A DNA stretch of 64,000 nucleotides from Bacteroidales bacterium (GTDB lineage: Bacteria; Bacteroidota; Bacteroidia; Bacteroidales; UBA932). Location: contig JAFWSX010000013.1 in the NCBI GenBank assembly GCA_017519185.1, forward strand, positions 1 to 64,000, given 5' to 3'. Below are positions 17,090-26,031 of the stretch, piece by piece (position 1 is the stretch's first letter; the number at the start of each line of letters is the position of its first letter). Made by a program: the position numbers and the translations under genes. The notes under the pieces were generated by a model that worked only from the letters and a program-made list of their open reading frames with translations, ran no database searches and had not been told where the DNA came from.

Positions 17090-17716
17090 TTATTTGCGTC
17101 TTTCAACAAGGATATCCTGAACGCCGTCAACCATAACCAGATGATTTGCATTCATAATGGTGTAGGTGTTGATCTCGTCAACAGTGATGACCTTGACCTC
17201 AGGAAGATTGCGAGACGATAAGTAAATGTTGTTTGAATTTTCAGGGAGCACCACGAGGGTCTTGCGGCCGTTGGCCTTGATTGCATCGAGAATCTTGATG
17301 AAATCCTTGGTCTTCGGGGCTTCCATTGCGAAAGGTTCAACCATTGTGATGGCATTTTCCTGAGCTTTGTAGGTGAGGGCTGAGAAACGTGCCAGCTGTT
17401 TAACCTTCTTGTTGAGCTTGAAGCTGTAATCACGGGGTTTGGGACCGAACACGCGGCCACCGCCTACGTAGATGTTAGCCTTGATGCTGCCGTGACGAGC
17501 ACCGCCGCCGCCTTTCTGGCGACCCATTTTCTTGGTGCTGTACGATACTTCCCAGCGCTCTTTTGACTTGTGAGTGCCCTGACGCTGGTCAGCGAGGTAT
17601 TGTTTCACGTCCAGATAGATGGCGTGATCGTTGGGTTCAATCGCGAAGATTGAATCATCAAGGATGGCTTCCTTTCCAGAAGCTGATCCGTCGATTTTGT
17701 ATACTGCCAATTTCAT
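17090..17716 (-). CDS. rplD: 50S ribosomal protein uL4
   Basis: 208 residues. Bacteroidota-type L4 with [18 protein letters not shown] and [21 protein letters not shown], the basic loop that reaches into the exit tunnel. It is 5 bases downstream of rplC. Confidence 0.96.
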   Translation of the reverse strand: MKLAVYKIDGSASGKEAILDDSIFAIEPNDHAIYLDVKQYLADQRQGTHKSKERWEVSYSTKKMGRQKGGGGARHGSIKANIYVGGGRVFGPKPRDYSFKLNKKVKQLARFSALTYKAQENAITMVEPFAMEAPKTKDFIKILDAIKANGRKTLVVLPENSNNIYLSSRNLPEVKVITVDEINTYTIMNANHLVMVDGVQDILVERRK

Positions 17717-17721
17717 AGACG

Positions 17722-18354
17722 TTAATCCTCCACAATTACATATGAACCTTTAGCACCGGGAACAGAACCCTTCAAAATGAGAAGGTTGCTTTCAGGAACG
17801 ACTTTCATTACCTGAAGATTCTGCACCTTGACGCGGTCGCCACCCATGTGGCCACCCATCCTCATACCAGGGAATACCCTTGACGGCCAAGAAGATGCAC
17901 CCAGAGAACCCGGCTTGCGGAGTCTGTTGTGCTGACCGTGGGTAACACCGCCGACACCCTGGAAACCGTGACGCTTCACAACGCCCTGGAATCCCTTGCC
18001 TTTGGAGATACCTGTTACGTCAACCCAGTCGATTTCCCCGTCGTTAAGATCGAGGTCACCAACGGTGATAGTGTCACCCAAATTCACCTTAGTCATGTCA
18101 AAACCCTTGAACTCGACAAGTTTGCGTTTGGGAGTGGTTCCTGCCTTTTTGAAATGGCCCTGGAGGGCCTTGCTGGCGTGTTTCTCTGAAATTTCGTCAT
18201 AGGCAAGTTGTACAGCGGCATAACCATCTTTTTCTACTGTACGAATCTGCGTAACAACACACGGTCCAGCCTCAATAACGGTGCAGGGGATGTTTTTTCC
18301 GTCTGCATCGAAGAACGAAGTCATTCCGACTTTCTTTCCAATTAATCCAGGCAT
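17722..18354 (-). CDS. rplC: 50S ribosomal protein uL3
   Basis: 210 residues, starting [20 protein letters not shown], with the methylated-Gln region [15 protein letters not shown] and [16 protein letters not shown]. It is the first gene of this unit, with its own promoter and leader directly upstream. The rpsJ gene that normally precedes it is missing here. Confidence 0.97.
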   Translation of the reverse strand: MPGLIGKKVGMTSFFDADGKNIPCTVIEAGPCVVTQIRTVEKDGYAAVQLAYDEISEKHASKALQGHFKKAGTTPKRKLVEFKGFDMTKVNLGDTITVGDLDLNDGEIDWVDVTGISKGKGFQGVVKRHGFQGVGGVTHGQHNRLRKPGSLGASSWPSRVFPGMRMGGHMGGDRVKVQNLQVMKVVPESNLLILKGSVPGAKGSYVIVED

Positions 18355-18379
18355 AGATAAATTGTTATATATTAATTAA

Positions 18380-18409
18380 TTAAGTAGCCCGCGCATTTTT
18401 GCGGGGCTG
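18380..18409 (-). promoter_or_regulatory. Candidate structured leader of the rplC mRNA
   Basis: Just after the predicted transcription start the minus strand carries AGCCCCGC, a short A-rich loop, then GCGCGGGCT, a stem with one bulge. A hairpin at this spot could be a ribosomal-protein autoregulatory leader. This is inference from position and pairing only. Confidence 0.4.
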
Positions 18410-18440
18410 CAAATGTACAATAATATTAACAAATAGCAAA
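18410..18440 (-). promoter_or_regulatory. Primary promoter of the rplC-rpsC operon
   Basis: Minus-strand TTTG (18437-18440), a 19-base spacer and TACATTTG (18410-18417) match the Bacteroidota -33/-7 consensus in both boxes and spacing. Confidence 0.75.
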
Positions 18441-18452
18441 AATAATTGTTGA

Positions 18453-19088
18453 TTATCCTACCACCCAGACCATAACGTGGTTCTCGAAGACCATATATTC
18501 GAGCTCGAATTCGTCTTCTGTGCCGTCCTTGTGGTAGAATGTGGCCTCAAGCCAGCCTTCGTCGTGAACCCTGAACTTGTCCACTTCGATCTGCTCAGCG
18601 AAGTCCACTTCCATAAGTGACATCCTCTTGAACAGGGCTTCCTTGGTGCACCAGTATATGGCCAGCTGGATGTTGCGCTTGTTGTCGGCCAGGTCGTCGA
18701 TCTCATCCTCAGAAAGGGCCTTCGCCTCAACTGCAGAGAAATCCCTGTCCAGGCATTCTATGTCGATTCCCAGGTCTTCGCTTGGATGGGTGATGATGGC
18801 CACGAAACGGCGGCTGTGGGTGATGCTGATCTCCCTGAGTGAATTCTGGAGGAAGGGCTTGCCGTTGTCGTGATGGCCGAGATAGACCTTGTCTTCGAAA
18901 ATGGTGTTGAGCAATGCCCGTTCAGCCAGTTTCTCCTTGCGTCTTGATTCGCTGCGTATCAGACTGAGCTCTTCCAGCTCTTCGCTCGGGATGGAACCCA
19001 TTGCAAGAAGTTCCTCCTCGGTCTCAGTGATGTCCCACACGTAAATCGATGCGCCGTTGTCAAGGTCTTTTGTAAGGAATAGAGCCAT
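18453..19088 (-). CDS. 4'-phosphopantetheinyl transferase superfamily protein
   Basis: The 211-residue protein has the two diagnostic blocks: LGIDIECLDRD (about 107-117), with the Mg-binding acidic pair, and YWCTKEALFKR (about 145-155). Sfp-type enzymes transfer phosphopantetheine from CoA to carrier proteins. This may serve a fatty-acid or other carrier protein; no polyketide or NRPS genes are nearby. It lies between tRNA-Gln and the S10-operon promoter. Confidence 0.87.
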   Translation of the reverse strand: MALFLTKDLDNGASIYVWDITETEEELLAMGSIPSEELEELSLIRSESRRKEKLAERALLNTIFEDKVYLGHHDNGKPFLQNSLREISITHSRRFVAIITHPSEDLGIDIECLDRDFSAVEAKALSEDEIDDLADNKRNIQLAIYWCTKEALFKRMSLMEVDFAEQIEVDKFRVHDEGWLEATFYHKDGTEDEFELEYMVFENHVMVWVVG

Positions 19089-19101
19089 ATAGTTAAATGT
19101 G

Positions 19102-19172
19102 TTGAGATACGAGGATTCGAACCTCGACAGACAGAACCAAAATCTGTAGTGCTACCATTACACCATATCTCA
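19102..19172 (-). tRNA. tRNA-Gln (anticodon UUG)
   Basis: The minus strand gives acceptor arms TGAGATA and TATCTCA. The anticodon stem ACAGA/TCTGT has loop TTTTGGT, placing TTG at 34-36. The T-arm is GAGGTTCGAATCCTC. The discriminator is A and CCA is not encoded. It sits 13 bases upstream of the phosphopantetheinyl transferase start. Confidence 0.95.
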
Positions 19173-19221
19173 GTGCCGCGGCAAATATACAAAGAATTTG
19201 ATATTTGCTAAGAATCTGAAA

Positions 19222-19656
19222 TTATCTTTTCTCTTTGAAGAAATTGGTAACTAGGGTGCTGCACTCTTCCTGAAGGACGCCTTTGTGCGTCTGTGTCTTG
19301 GGATGCAGCAGCGACGGAGTGAAGAGGCTGAACCCCCTTTTAGGGTCGTCGGCTCCCCACACGAGCCTTCCGAGCTGGGCCCAGGCGAGGGCGGCTGCGC
19401 ACATCGGGCAGGGTTCCACCGTCACATAGAGAGTGCAGTCGGTGAGATAGCGGCCTCCGAGGTAGTCGCAAGCCATTGTGATGGCCTGCATCTCGGCGTG
19501 GGCCGTAGGGTCGTGGAGGGGCAGGGTCAGGTTGTGTGCCCGGGCTATCACTCTTCCGTCGCAGACCACCACGCAGCCGATGGGCACTTCGTTGCACTCG
19601 CGAGCGGCGCGAGCCTGGTCGAGCGCGAGTTTCATATATTTAATGTCGTCGTCCAT
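19222..19656 (-). CDS. tadA: tRNA-specific adenosine deaminase
   Basis: I take the Met at 19656 (MDDDIKYMKLAL) rather than one three codons earlier. The protein of about 144 residues has the zinc deaminase pair HAEMQAI and PCPMCAAAL, plus EVPIGCVVV and NLTLPLHDPTAHAE, typical of TadA. It deaminates A34 of tRNA-Arg to inosine. A guanine deaminase is possible from the same superfamily but fits the motifs less well. Confidence 0.9.
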   Translation of the reverse strand: MDDDIKYMKLALDQARAARECNEVPIGCVVVCDGRVIARAHNLTLPLHDPTAHAEMQAITMACDYLGGRYLTDCTLYVTVEPCPMCAAALAWAQLGRLVWGADDPKRGFSLFTPSLLHPKTQTHKGVLQEECSTLVTNFFKEKR

Positions 19657-19662
19657 AACAAA

Positions 19663-19700
19663 CAAAAAAAAGGGCCGATCCTCTGCCAGAATCGAGCCCC
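19663..19700 (-). terminator. Terminator downstream of the ThiL-like gene
   Basis: On the minus strand GGGC-T-CGAT pairs with ATCG-GCCC across an 11-base loop and is followed by eight T. It lies just before tadA and probably ends the ThiL-like transcript. Confidence 0.6.
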
Positions 19701-19784
19701 TTCTCGTGTACTAAAACCTAAACCTGTAATAATGATGCGAAACTCGACCGAAACGTTGCAGCGGCAACCGAAAAAAATTGAATT

Positions 19785-20786
19785 TTACAGAGATTTTATT
19801 TCAATCTCCGCTCCTTCCGGAGTTACCAGCTGGCAACCTACGTCCGGCTGGCACAGATGTCCGATCACATCATAGGTCTGGATTTCACGGCTCAGGACCT
19901 CGTGCTTGTCGATGGGAACGGTGAAAAGCAGACGGTAGTCGTCGCCTCCGTTCAGCACTGCGGTGAAGACGTCCATATTGATCTCTTCTGCCATATCGAA
20001 GGTGTGAGACGAGATGGGAATCTTGTCAACATATATCTTGGCTCCCAGTCCTGTGGCGGCGCTGAGCCTCTTGACTGCCTCGGCCAGACCCTTGGTGACG
20101 AAAGCTCCCGCCGACGGAACGATGTCCTGCTCGAGGAAACGGTCGATGGTGTTGGCCTGGACCTCGGGGCAGAGGTACTGCGCAAGTATATATTTGTATT
20201 TGCTCAGGTCGGGCTGCTTGGCATTGGGAGAGTCGACGAACGACGATTTCTCCCTCTCAAGCACGTGCTGGCCCATATAGGCGGCACCGACGTTGCCGGA
20301 AAGGCAGATGAGATCCATCGACTTGGGCTGAGGACGCGCGTCCAGCACTTTCTTCTTCTGGCCGCCGAAGGCTCCGAGGCTTATGTTCAGGCCGTTTACT
20401 GAAGGGTTGAGCTCAAGCGACAGGTTTTTCAGGGAGTGCTCCTTTGCTGCTGCGACCATTCCGGCCCAGAGCTCGGCGATGTCCTCCAGGCAGAAGCGGG
20501 CAGAGATTCCGAGCACCACGGAAAGGGCCGTAGGCCTGTAGAATGCCGCATACACCTCTCCGAGGACGTTCAGCACGGCCTTGTAGCCGAGATGGCGCAG
20601 GGGATTGTAGACCAGGTCGAAATCGACGCCTTCGCTCATCACCTTGTGGGCGAAGAATTCCCCGCTCTTGAGGTCGGCGGGCTTGTTGTCGAAGCCGCTG
20701 TCCTTGAAAAGGGCCTCGATTGCAGCCGCTCTGCCTATTTCCGAAAATTCAGTGCGCTTTTTGTCCTTGCCAGCCATAGAAGTCAT
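19785..20786 (-). CDS. ThiL-fold protein that has lost its catalytic acidic residues
   Basis: The 333-residue protein aligns by eye along its length with thiamine-monophosphate kinase: EGVDFDLVYNPLRHLGYKA, GAAYMGQHVLEREK, and the NGGDDYRLLFTVPI block near the end. The Asp-rich sites that bind Mg and ATP in ThiL are replaced. GDDAAVL is absent, TTDLL reads AHKVM, GGDTT reads ELNPS, TGDLG reads SGNVG, and ISDGL reads VTKGL. The fold is probably kept without kinase activity. An alternative start is 20777. It diverges from sufB. Comparison is with the family as I know it, not a computed alignment. Confidence 0.75.
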   Translation of the reverse strand: MTSMAGKDKKRTEFSEIGRAAAIEALFKDSGFDNKPADLKSGEFFAHKVMSEGVDFDLVYNPLRHLGYKAVLNVLGEVYAAFYRPTALSVVLGISARFCLEDIAELWAGMVAAAKEHSLKNLSLELNPSVNGLNISLGAFGGQKKKVLDARPQPKSMDLICLSGNVGAAYMGQHVLEREKSSFVDSPNAKQPDLSKYKYILAQYLCPEVQANTIDRFLEQDIVPSAGAFVTKGLAEAVKRLSAATGLGAKIYVDKIPISSHTFDMAEEINMDVFTAVLNGGDDYRLLFTVPIDKHEVLSREIQTYDVIGHLCQPDVGCQLVTPEGAEIEIKSL

Positions 20787-20792
20787 TTTTTA

Positions 20793-20800
20793 CAAAAATA
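20793..20800 (-). promoter_or_regulatory. -7 element for the ThiL-like gene
   Basis: Minus-strand TATTTTTG, 6 bases before the Met at 20786 and 15 before that at 20777. It lies back to back with the sufB promoter. Confidence 0.5.
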
Positions 20801-20811
20801 ATGGAAACGAT

Positions 20812-20819
20812 TAACTTTG
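20812..20819 (+). promoter_or_regulatory. -7 element for the suf operon
   Basis: TAACTTTG ends 7 bases before the sufB ATG, which leaves little or no leader. Confidence 0.55.
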
Positions 20820-20826
20820 CCCCTCT

Positions 20827-22263
20827 ATGGGTAAAAATCAGCAGATAATAAACGACTTCACCCGGAAGGATTATGCCGAGGGTTTCGAGACCGACATAGA
20901 GCAGCATTTGCTCGAAAAAGGCCTCAACGAGGACATAATCCGTCAGCTCTCCGCCCTCAAGGAAGAGCCGCAGTGGCTGCTGGACTTCCGTCTGGAAGCC
21001 TTCCATAAGTGGCAGAAGATGAAGATGCCGCACTGGGCCCATCTGCAGATTCCGCCCATCGACTTCCAGGACATTATATACTTCGCAGCCCCCCGCAAGC
21101 CCAAGAGCCGCGACGAGATCGATCCCGAGCTCTACAAGACCTTCGACAAACTGGGCATTCCCCTCCACGAAAGGGACGTGCTGAGCGGCGTGGCCGTCGA
21201 CGCGGTGTTCGACTCCGTGTCGGTGAAGACCACCTTCAAGAAGACCCTTGCCGAGAAAGGCATCATCTTCTGCTCGTTCAGCGAGGCTGTGCGTGACTGC
21301 CCCGAGCTTGTGCGCAAGTATCTGGCGAGCGTGGTGCCTTTGGGCGACAACTTCTACGCCGCCCTGAACTCAGCCGTTTTCAGCGACGGTTCGTTCTGCT
21401 ACATTCCCAAGGGTGTCCGCTGCCCGATGGAACTTTCGAGCTATTTCCGCATCAACGCCCGCGGCACCGGCCAGTTCGAGCGCACGCTGATAGTGGCAGA
21501 CGAGGGCTCGTACGTCAGCTATCTCGAAGGTTGCACTGCCCCGATGCGCGACGAGAACCAGCTGCACGCCGCAGTGGTGGAGATAGTGGTGGAGAAGGAT
21601 GCGGAAGTCAAGTATTCGACCGTGCAGAACTGGTATCCGGGCGACACCCAGGGACGCGGAGGCATCTTCAACTTCGTGACCAAGCGAGGCATCTGCAAGG
21701 GCGACGGCAGCCGACTGTCGTGGACCCAGGTGGAGACCGGAAGCGCCATCACCTGGAAATACCCGAGCACCATCCTCAAGGGTGACAACTCGTCTTCGGA
21801 GTTCTATTCCGTGGCCCTGACGAACAATTACCAGCAGGCCGATACGGGCACGAAGATGATACACATAGGAAAGAACACCGTCAGCAACATCGTGAGCAAG
21901 GGCATCTCAGCAGGCCACAGCCAGAACAGCTACCGCGGCCTGGTGAAGGTGGCTCCGAACGCAAGCGGGGTGCGCAACCACTCTCAGTGCGACTCGCTGC
22001 TGATCGGCGACAAGTGCGGGGCCCACACTTTCCCCGTGATTGAATGTGCAAACGACGACGCGGTGCTCGAACACGAGGCCACGACGTCCAAGATAAGTGA
22101 AGACCAGCTCTTCTACTGCCGCCAGAGAGGCATAACGGAAGAAGACGCCGTAGGTCTGATTGTTAACGGATATGCCCGCGAGGTGCTGGCCAAACTGCCG
22201 ATGGAGTTCGCAGTGGAGGCCCAGAAACTGCTGGCACTCTCACTTGAAGGAAGCGTAGGATGA
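20827..22263 (+). CDS. sufB: Fe-S cluster assembly scaffold subunit SufB
   Basis: 478 residues with the SufB blocks [59 protein letters not shown] and [18 protein letters not shown]. SufB is the scaffold of the SufBC2D complex on which Fe-S clusters form. Its stop overlaps the pnuC start by four bases (ATGA), so translation is probably coupled. Confidence 0.96.
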   Translation: MGKNQQIINDFTRKDYAEGFETDIEQHLLEKGLNEDIIRQLSALKEEPQWLLDFRLEAFHKWQKMKMPHWAHLQIPPIDFQDIIYFAAPRKPKSRDEIDPELYKTFDKLGIPLHERDVLSGVAVDAVFDSVSVKTTFKKTLAEKGIIFCSFSEAVRDCPELVRKYLASVVPLGDNFYAALNSAVFSDGSFCYIPKGVRCPMELSSYFRINARGTGQFERTLIVADEGSYVSYLEGCTAPMRDENQLHAAVVEIVVEKDAEVKYSTVQNWYPGDTQGRGGIFNFVTKRGICKGDGSRLSWTQVETGSAITWKYPSTILKGDNSSSEFYSVALTNNYQQADTGTKMIHIGKNTVSNIVSKGISAGHSQNSYRGLVKVAPNASGVRNHSQCDSLLIGDKCGAHTFPVIECANDDAVLEHEATTSKISEDQLFYCRQRGITEEDAVGLIVNGYAREVLAKLPMEFAVEAQKLLALSLEGSVG

Positions 22264-22895
22264 CAGACTGGATCAATTATTCTCTTTTTACTCTCGGGAA
22301 CGACTATCCGGTGTTGCTGATCGACCTGATAGCCTCGGTCCTCGGCCTGACCTGCGTGTTCCTGGCCGGCCGCAACTCAAAGTACAACTTTTGGGTAGGA
22401 TATCTGTATACAGTGGCTCTCTTCCTGATGTTCTGGAACAAGAACCTCTACGCAAGCCTGCTGCTTCAGCCCGTTTCGCTGGCCATCAATATCCTCGGAC
22501 ACTGGAGGTGGACGCATCCCAGGCAGAATGAAGAAAGTTCTGAAGACAGCACTGCCCTCAAGGTGAGTATGCTAAGCTGGCCCGAGCGCATATTGTGCCT
22601 GCTGTCGGTCTTCATCATAGCCGGTCTCTGGGGCTGGACACTGAACGCGCTCTTCCCCGATGATCCGCACCCTTACCTGGATTCCTGCGTTACGGTGCTG
22701 ATCCTGGTGGCCCAGCTGCTCTCCGCCCTCAAAAAGTGGGATTGCTGGATAGCCTGGCTGCTGGTCAACATAACCCAGATATTCCTGCACCTGTCGGTAG
22801 GACACGTCTTTATGCCGATAGTCTGCGCGCTGTATCTCGTCAACGGACTGTGGTCTCTTTCAACCTGGTCGAAACTGTATAAGAAAAAAGCCTGA
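22260..22895 (+). CDS. pnuC: PnuC-family vitamin/nucleoside transporter
   Basis: The 211-residue membrane protein has the PnuC pattern: [27 protein letters not shown], then GHWRW, and a second half with [14 protein letters not shown]. Six to seven helices can be seen. PnuC proteins move nicotinamide riboside or related vitamins by facilitated diffusion. It sits inside the suf operon, overlapping sufB by 4 bases and sufC by 1 base. This tight fit means it is co-translated with Fe-S assembly genes, an unusual setting. Confidence 0.87.
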   Translation: MTDWINYSLFTLGNDYPVLLIDLIASVLGLTCVFLAGRNSKYNFWVGYLYTVALFLMFWNKNLYASLLLQPVSLAINILGHWRWTHPRQNEESSEDSTALKVSMLSWPERILCLLSVFIIAGLWGWTLNALFPDDPHPYLDSCVTVLILVAQLLSALKKWDCWIAWLLVNITQIFLHLSVGHVFMPIVCALYLVNGLWSLSTWSKLYKKKA

Positions 22896-23650
22896 TGAAC
22901 ACAATGCTCAAAATAGAGAATCTGCACGCCGCGGTCGGTGAGAAGGAAATCCTCCGGGGCATCGACCTTGAAATCAAGGCCGGCGAGGTGCACGCCATTA
23001 TGGGTCCGAACGGAGCCGGCAAAAGCACCCTGGCCGCAACCCTTGCCGGAATGGACAACATCACGGTGACGGAGGGAACCATCCGCTTCGAAGGTGAGGA
23101 CCTGGTGCCGATGAGCCCTGAAGAACGCTCTTGGAAAGGAATCTTCCTGGGCTTCCAGTATCCCGTGGAGATTCCCGGCCTGACCAACGCCAACTTTATG
23201 AAGGCTGCCGTCAACGAACACCGCAAGCAGCGTGGCCTCGGCCCCGTCTCAGCCGTAGAATTCCTCCGTATGATGAAGGAGAAGATGGCGCTGGTGGAGA
23301 TGGATTCCAGCTTCTCTTCACGCGCCGTGAACGCAGGTTTCTCTGGCGGCGAGAAGAAGCGCAACGAAGTGTTCCAGATGGCGATGCTCGACCCCAAGCT
23401 GGCCATCCTCGACGAGTCCGACTCAGGCCTTGACGTAGACGCCCTCCGCATCGTGGGCACGGGAGTCGACAAACTCCGCCGTCCGGACAACGCGACGATC
23501 CTCATCACGCACTACCAGCGTCTGCTCGACTACATAGTTCCCGACTTTATTCACGTACTCTATAAAGGCCGTATCGTTATGACGGGCGACAAGTCTCTTG
23601 CCCGCGAAATAGAAGACCGCGGCTATGACTGGATCATCAATGCCCTGTAG
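22895..23650 (+). CDS. sufC: Fe-S assembly ATPase SufC
   Basis: 251 residues with Walker A GPNGAGKST, the ABC signature FSGGEKKRNEV, Walker B LAILDESDSGLD and H-loop LITHYQRLL. SufC drives the SufBC2D scaffold. A Met at codon 4 is an alternative start. It begins one base inside the pnuC stop. Confidence 0.96.
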   Translation: MNTMLKIENLHAAVGEKEILRGIDLEIKAGEVHAIMGPNGAGKSTLAATLAGMDNITVTEGTIRFEGEDLVPMSPEERSWKGIFLGFQYPVEIPGLTNANFMKAAVNEHRKQRGLGPVSAVEFLRMMKEKMALVEMDSSFSSRAVNAGFSGGEKKRNEVFQMAMLDPKLAILDESDSGLDVDALRIVGTGVDKLRRPDNATILITHYQRLLDYIVPDFIHVLYKGRIVMTGDKSLAREIEDRGYDWIINAL

Positions 23651-23651
23651 G

Positions 23652-24326
23652 ATGGAAACTCTCGAACTCAAGGAAGGTGGTGCAAGACTGAGCGTCGAAA
23701 GAGGCTCTAGCCGCAGCTGGCTGGTGATGCAGAGCAGCGGCGGGGACTTCCCGGTGGAGATCACCGTGGAGGAAGACGCTTCGCTGGAGCTTGCCTTCAT
23801 AGTTCTTGGGGACGTCCGTGTGCGCAACAGCCTCACCGTAAACCTTGTGGGAAGTGGAGCCAGCTGCCGTCTGAGGGGCCTATGGCTTCTGGGAGGCAAT
23901 GCCGATGTTAAGTTTGAAGTGCGGATGAACCACGAAGTGCCGCAGTGCAACTCCGAGCAGGTGTTCAAGGGCATATGCGGCGGCAGCGCCCGCAGCGATT
24001 TCTTCGGCCTGATAAAGGTGGATCCTGACGCCCAGAAGACCGACGCCCGCCAGCAGTGCCACAACCTGCTGCTGACAGAGGCTGCAAGGGCGAACGCGAA
24101 GCCCCAGCTTGAGATATATGCCGACGACGTGATCTGCACCCACGGTGCTACGGTAGGCCGCCTGCGCGACGAGGAACTGTTCTATATGCGCTCCCGCGGA
24201 ATCTCCCTGGAGGAGGCAAAGAAAATCCAACTGACGGTGTTTGCCGCCGAGGCGCTGGATATCGTGCCTGAAGATGTTTCAGCCGGACTGCAGGGCTGGA
24301 TCGACGCTATAACCCTTTCAGAATAG
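23652..24326 (+). CDS. sufD: Fe-S assembly protein SufD (short form)
   Basis: I start at METLELKEGG (23652), one base after the sufC stop. The protein of about 224 residues is short for SufD (often 400 or more). It keeps the beta-helix part and the C-terminal block TDARQQCHNLLLTEAARANAKPQ... and HGATVGRLRDEELFYMRSRG, which holds the conserved His used with SufB. The N-terminal helical part is largely missing. No sufS or sufE follows. The 3' end overlaps the HerA-like gene by 20 bases. Confidence 0.88.
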   Translation: METLELKEGGARLSVERGSSRSWLVMQSSGGDFPVEITVEEDASLELAFIVLGDVRVRNSLTVNLVGSGASCRLRGLWLLGGNADVKFEVRMNHEVPQCNSEQVFKGICGGSARSDFFGLIKVDPDAQKTDARQQCHNLLLTEAARANAKPQLEIYADDVICTHGATVGRLRDEELFYMRSRGISLEEAKKIQLTVFAAEALDIVPEDVSAGLQGWIDAITLSE

Positions 24327-25953
24327 ACTTGAGCACCTCGTTGGTGATGGTGCGGGTGACCTTGTTGGCCGCCGACTTGGTGGCTTTCTGCACTGCCGTG
24401 CCTGCCTTGCTGGATGATGTCTTCTTGCTTGAAGAAGTTGACTTCGAAGAAGATGTCTTCTTGCCGGTAGTTATGCTCTTTGCGGCTGAATTGGCAAGGC
24501 TGCGGGCGAAAGTGGTGGCTGCAGCGGTGGCAAGGGTGCCGAGGATCGTGCGGCTCACCTTCTTGCTGCCGCTCTTCTTGGAGGCTGCCTTTTCCTTTTC
24601 TTTGGCTGCCTTGGCTTCTTCCTTCTCCTTTTCCTGGAGGGCTTTCTCCGCAGCCTCTGCCTCTGCCTCGTACTGTGCCGTCAGGATTTCATATGCGCTC
24701 TCGCGGTCGATGACGGAGTTGTACTCCTTGATCTTTGCCGGTGCAGCATTTTGTATGTCCATCCTCTGCCCGGCGGTGATGGCGCCGATCTGGCTCAGAG
24801 GGAAGAGTATGCGGGCACGCTCCACCACTGAAGGAGCACCCTTCTCGTCGAGGAACGACACGAGAGCCTCACCTGTGGCGAGTTCTGTGATCACGTCGGC
24901 CGTCTTGAACTCCGGGTTGGCACGGAATGTGTCCGCAACGGTCCTGACGACTTTCTGGTCCTTGGGAGTGTATGCCCTAAGGGCGTGCTGTATCCTGTTA
25001 CCAAGCTGTCCCAGGACGTTGTCCGGGAGGTCGGTGGGAGCCTGCGTCACGAAATATATGCCGACGCCCTTGGAGCGGATGAGTCGGATGACCTGCTCGA
25101 TCTTGTCGGTGAGGGCCTTGGATGTGCCTTCGAAGAGGGTGTGGGCCTCGTCGAAGAAGAACACCAGCTTGGGAAGGGCCATATCGCCCACTTCAGGCAT
25201 CTTGGAGTACAGTTCGGTGATGAGCCACAGCAGGAAGGTGGAATAGAGCTTGGGCTGGAGCATCAGCTTGTCGGCTACGAGCACGTTCATCACGCCGCGG
25301 CCGTTCTCGGTGTCGAGGAGGTCTTCCACGTCGAAGGCCGGCTCGCCGAAGAACTGCTGTCCGCCCTGGTTTTCGAGGGTGAGGATGGCGCGCTGGATGG
25401 CTCCTACGCTGGCCGGGGAGATGTTGCCGTACTGGGTTGTGAAGCTGGCTGCGTTCTTGCCCACGAAATCGAGCATCATACGCAGGTCCTTGAGGTCCAG
25501 GAGCAGCAGGTTGGCTTCGTCTGCTATCCTGAAGAGGATGTTCAGCACTCCTTCCTGGGTGTCGTTGAGCTCAAGTATCCTTGACAGCAGCTGGGGACCC
25601 ATAGCAGACACGGTGGTGCGCATAGGGAAACCCTGCTCTCCGAATACGTCATAGAAACGGGTGGGGTTGCCGGCGAACTTGGGGTCTTCGATGCCGAACT
25701 CGGCGCAGCGCTTCTCGATGAAGCCGGACATCTTGCCGGTCTGGCTGATGCCGGACAGGTCGCCTTTCATATCGGCCATGAAGCAGGGAACTCCTGCCTG
25801 CGAGAAGGTTTCAGCGACTACCTGCAGGGAGACGGTCTTACCTGTACCGGTCGCTCCGGCAATGAGGCCGTGCCTGTTGGCCATTTCACCATTGATGTAT
25901 ATGGGGCCGTTCGCGCTGTGGGCCACGTAGAGTTTGTTGTCAGGAGATAACAT
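24307..25953 (-). CDS. HerA/YjgR-type ATPase (DUF853)
   Basis: I place the start at MLSPDNKLYVAHS (25953), 33 bases after a good -7 element; a longer ORF upstream lacks similarity. The protein of about 548 residues has Walker A GATGTGKTVSLQV, the motif ADMKGDLSG, and Walker B KLVFFFDEAH followed by IRSKGVGIYFVTQAP. These fit the FtsK/HerA superfamily group represented by E. coli YjgR. A Lys/Glu-rich coiled coil and a Ser/Lys-rich tail (about 450-530) follow. The function of this group is not well established; DNA or protein translocation is assumed. Confidence 0.82.
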   Translation of the reverse strand: MLSPDNKLYVAHSANGPIYINGEMANRHGLIAGATGTGKTVSLQVVAETFSQAGVPCFMADMKGDLSGISQTGKMSGFIEKRCAEFGIEDPKFAGNPTRFYDVFGEQGFPMRTTVSAMGPQLLSRILELNDTQEGVLNILFRIADEANLLLLDLKDLRMMLDFVGKNAASFTTQYGNISPASVGAIQRAILTLENQGGQQFFGEPAFDVEDLLDTENGRGVMNVLVADKLMLQPKLYSTFLLWLITELYSKMPEVGDMALPKLVFFFDEAHTLFEGTSKALTDKIEQVIRLIRSKGVGIYFVTQAPTDLPDNVLGQLGNRIQHALRAYTPKDQKVVRTVADTFRANPEFKTADVITELATGEALVSFLDEKGAPSVVERARILFPLSQIGAITAGQRMDIQNAAPAKIKEYNSVIDRESAYEILTAQYEAEAEAAEKALQEKEKEEAKAAKEKEKAASKKSGSKKVSRTILGTLATAAATTFARSLANSAAKSITTGKKTSSSKSTSSSKKTSSSKAGTAVQKATKSAANKVTRTITNEVLKSILKGL

Positions 25954-25986
25954 AAGCTGTATTGTTTCGCATTGTTGAGATGAAGA

Positions 25987-25994
25987 CAAATTTA
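25987..25994 (-). promoter_or_regulatory. -7 element for the HerA-like gene
   Basis: Minus-strand TAAATTTG, 33 bases before the start codon chosen. Confidence 0.5.
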
Positions 25995-26004
25995 ACAAAT
26001 TCCA

Positions 26005-26012
26005 TATATTTG
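26005..26012 (+). promoter_or_regulatory. -7 element for the secreted esterase
   Basis: TATATTTG, 19 bases before ATG 26032. It is placed back to back with the HerA-like promoter. Confidence 0.5.
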
Positions 26013-26031
26013 TAAGACACAATTCTGCATT

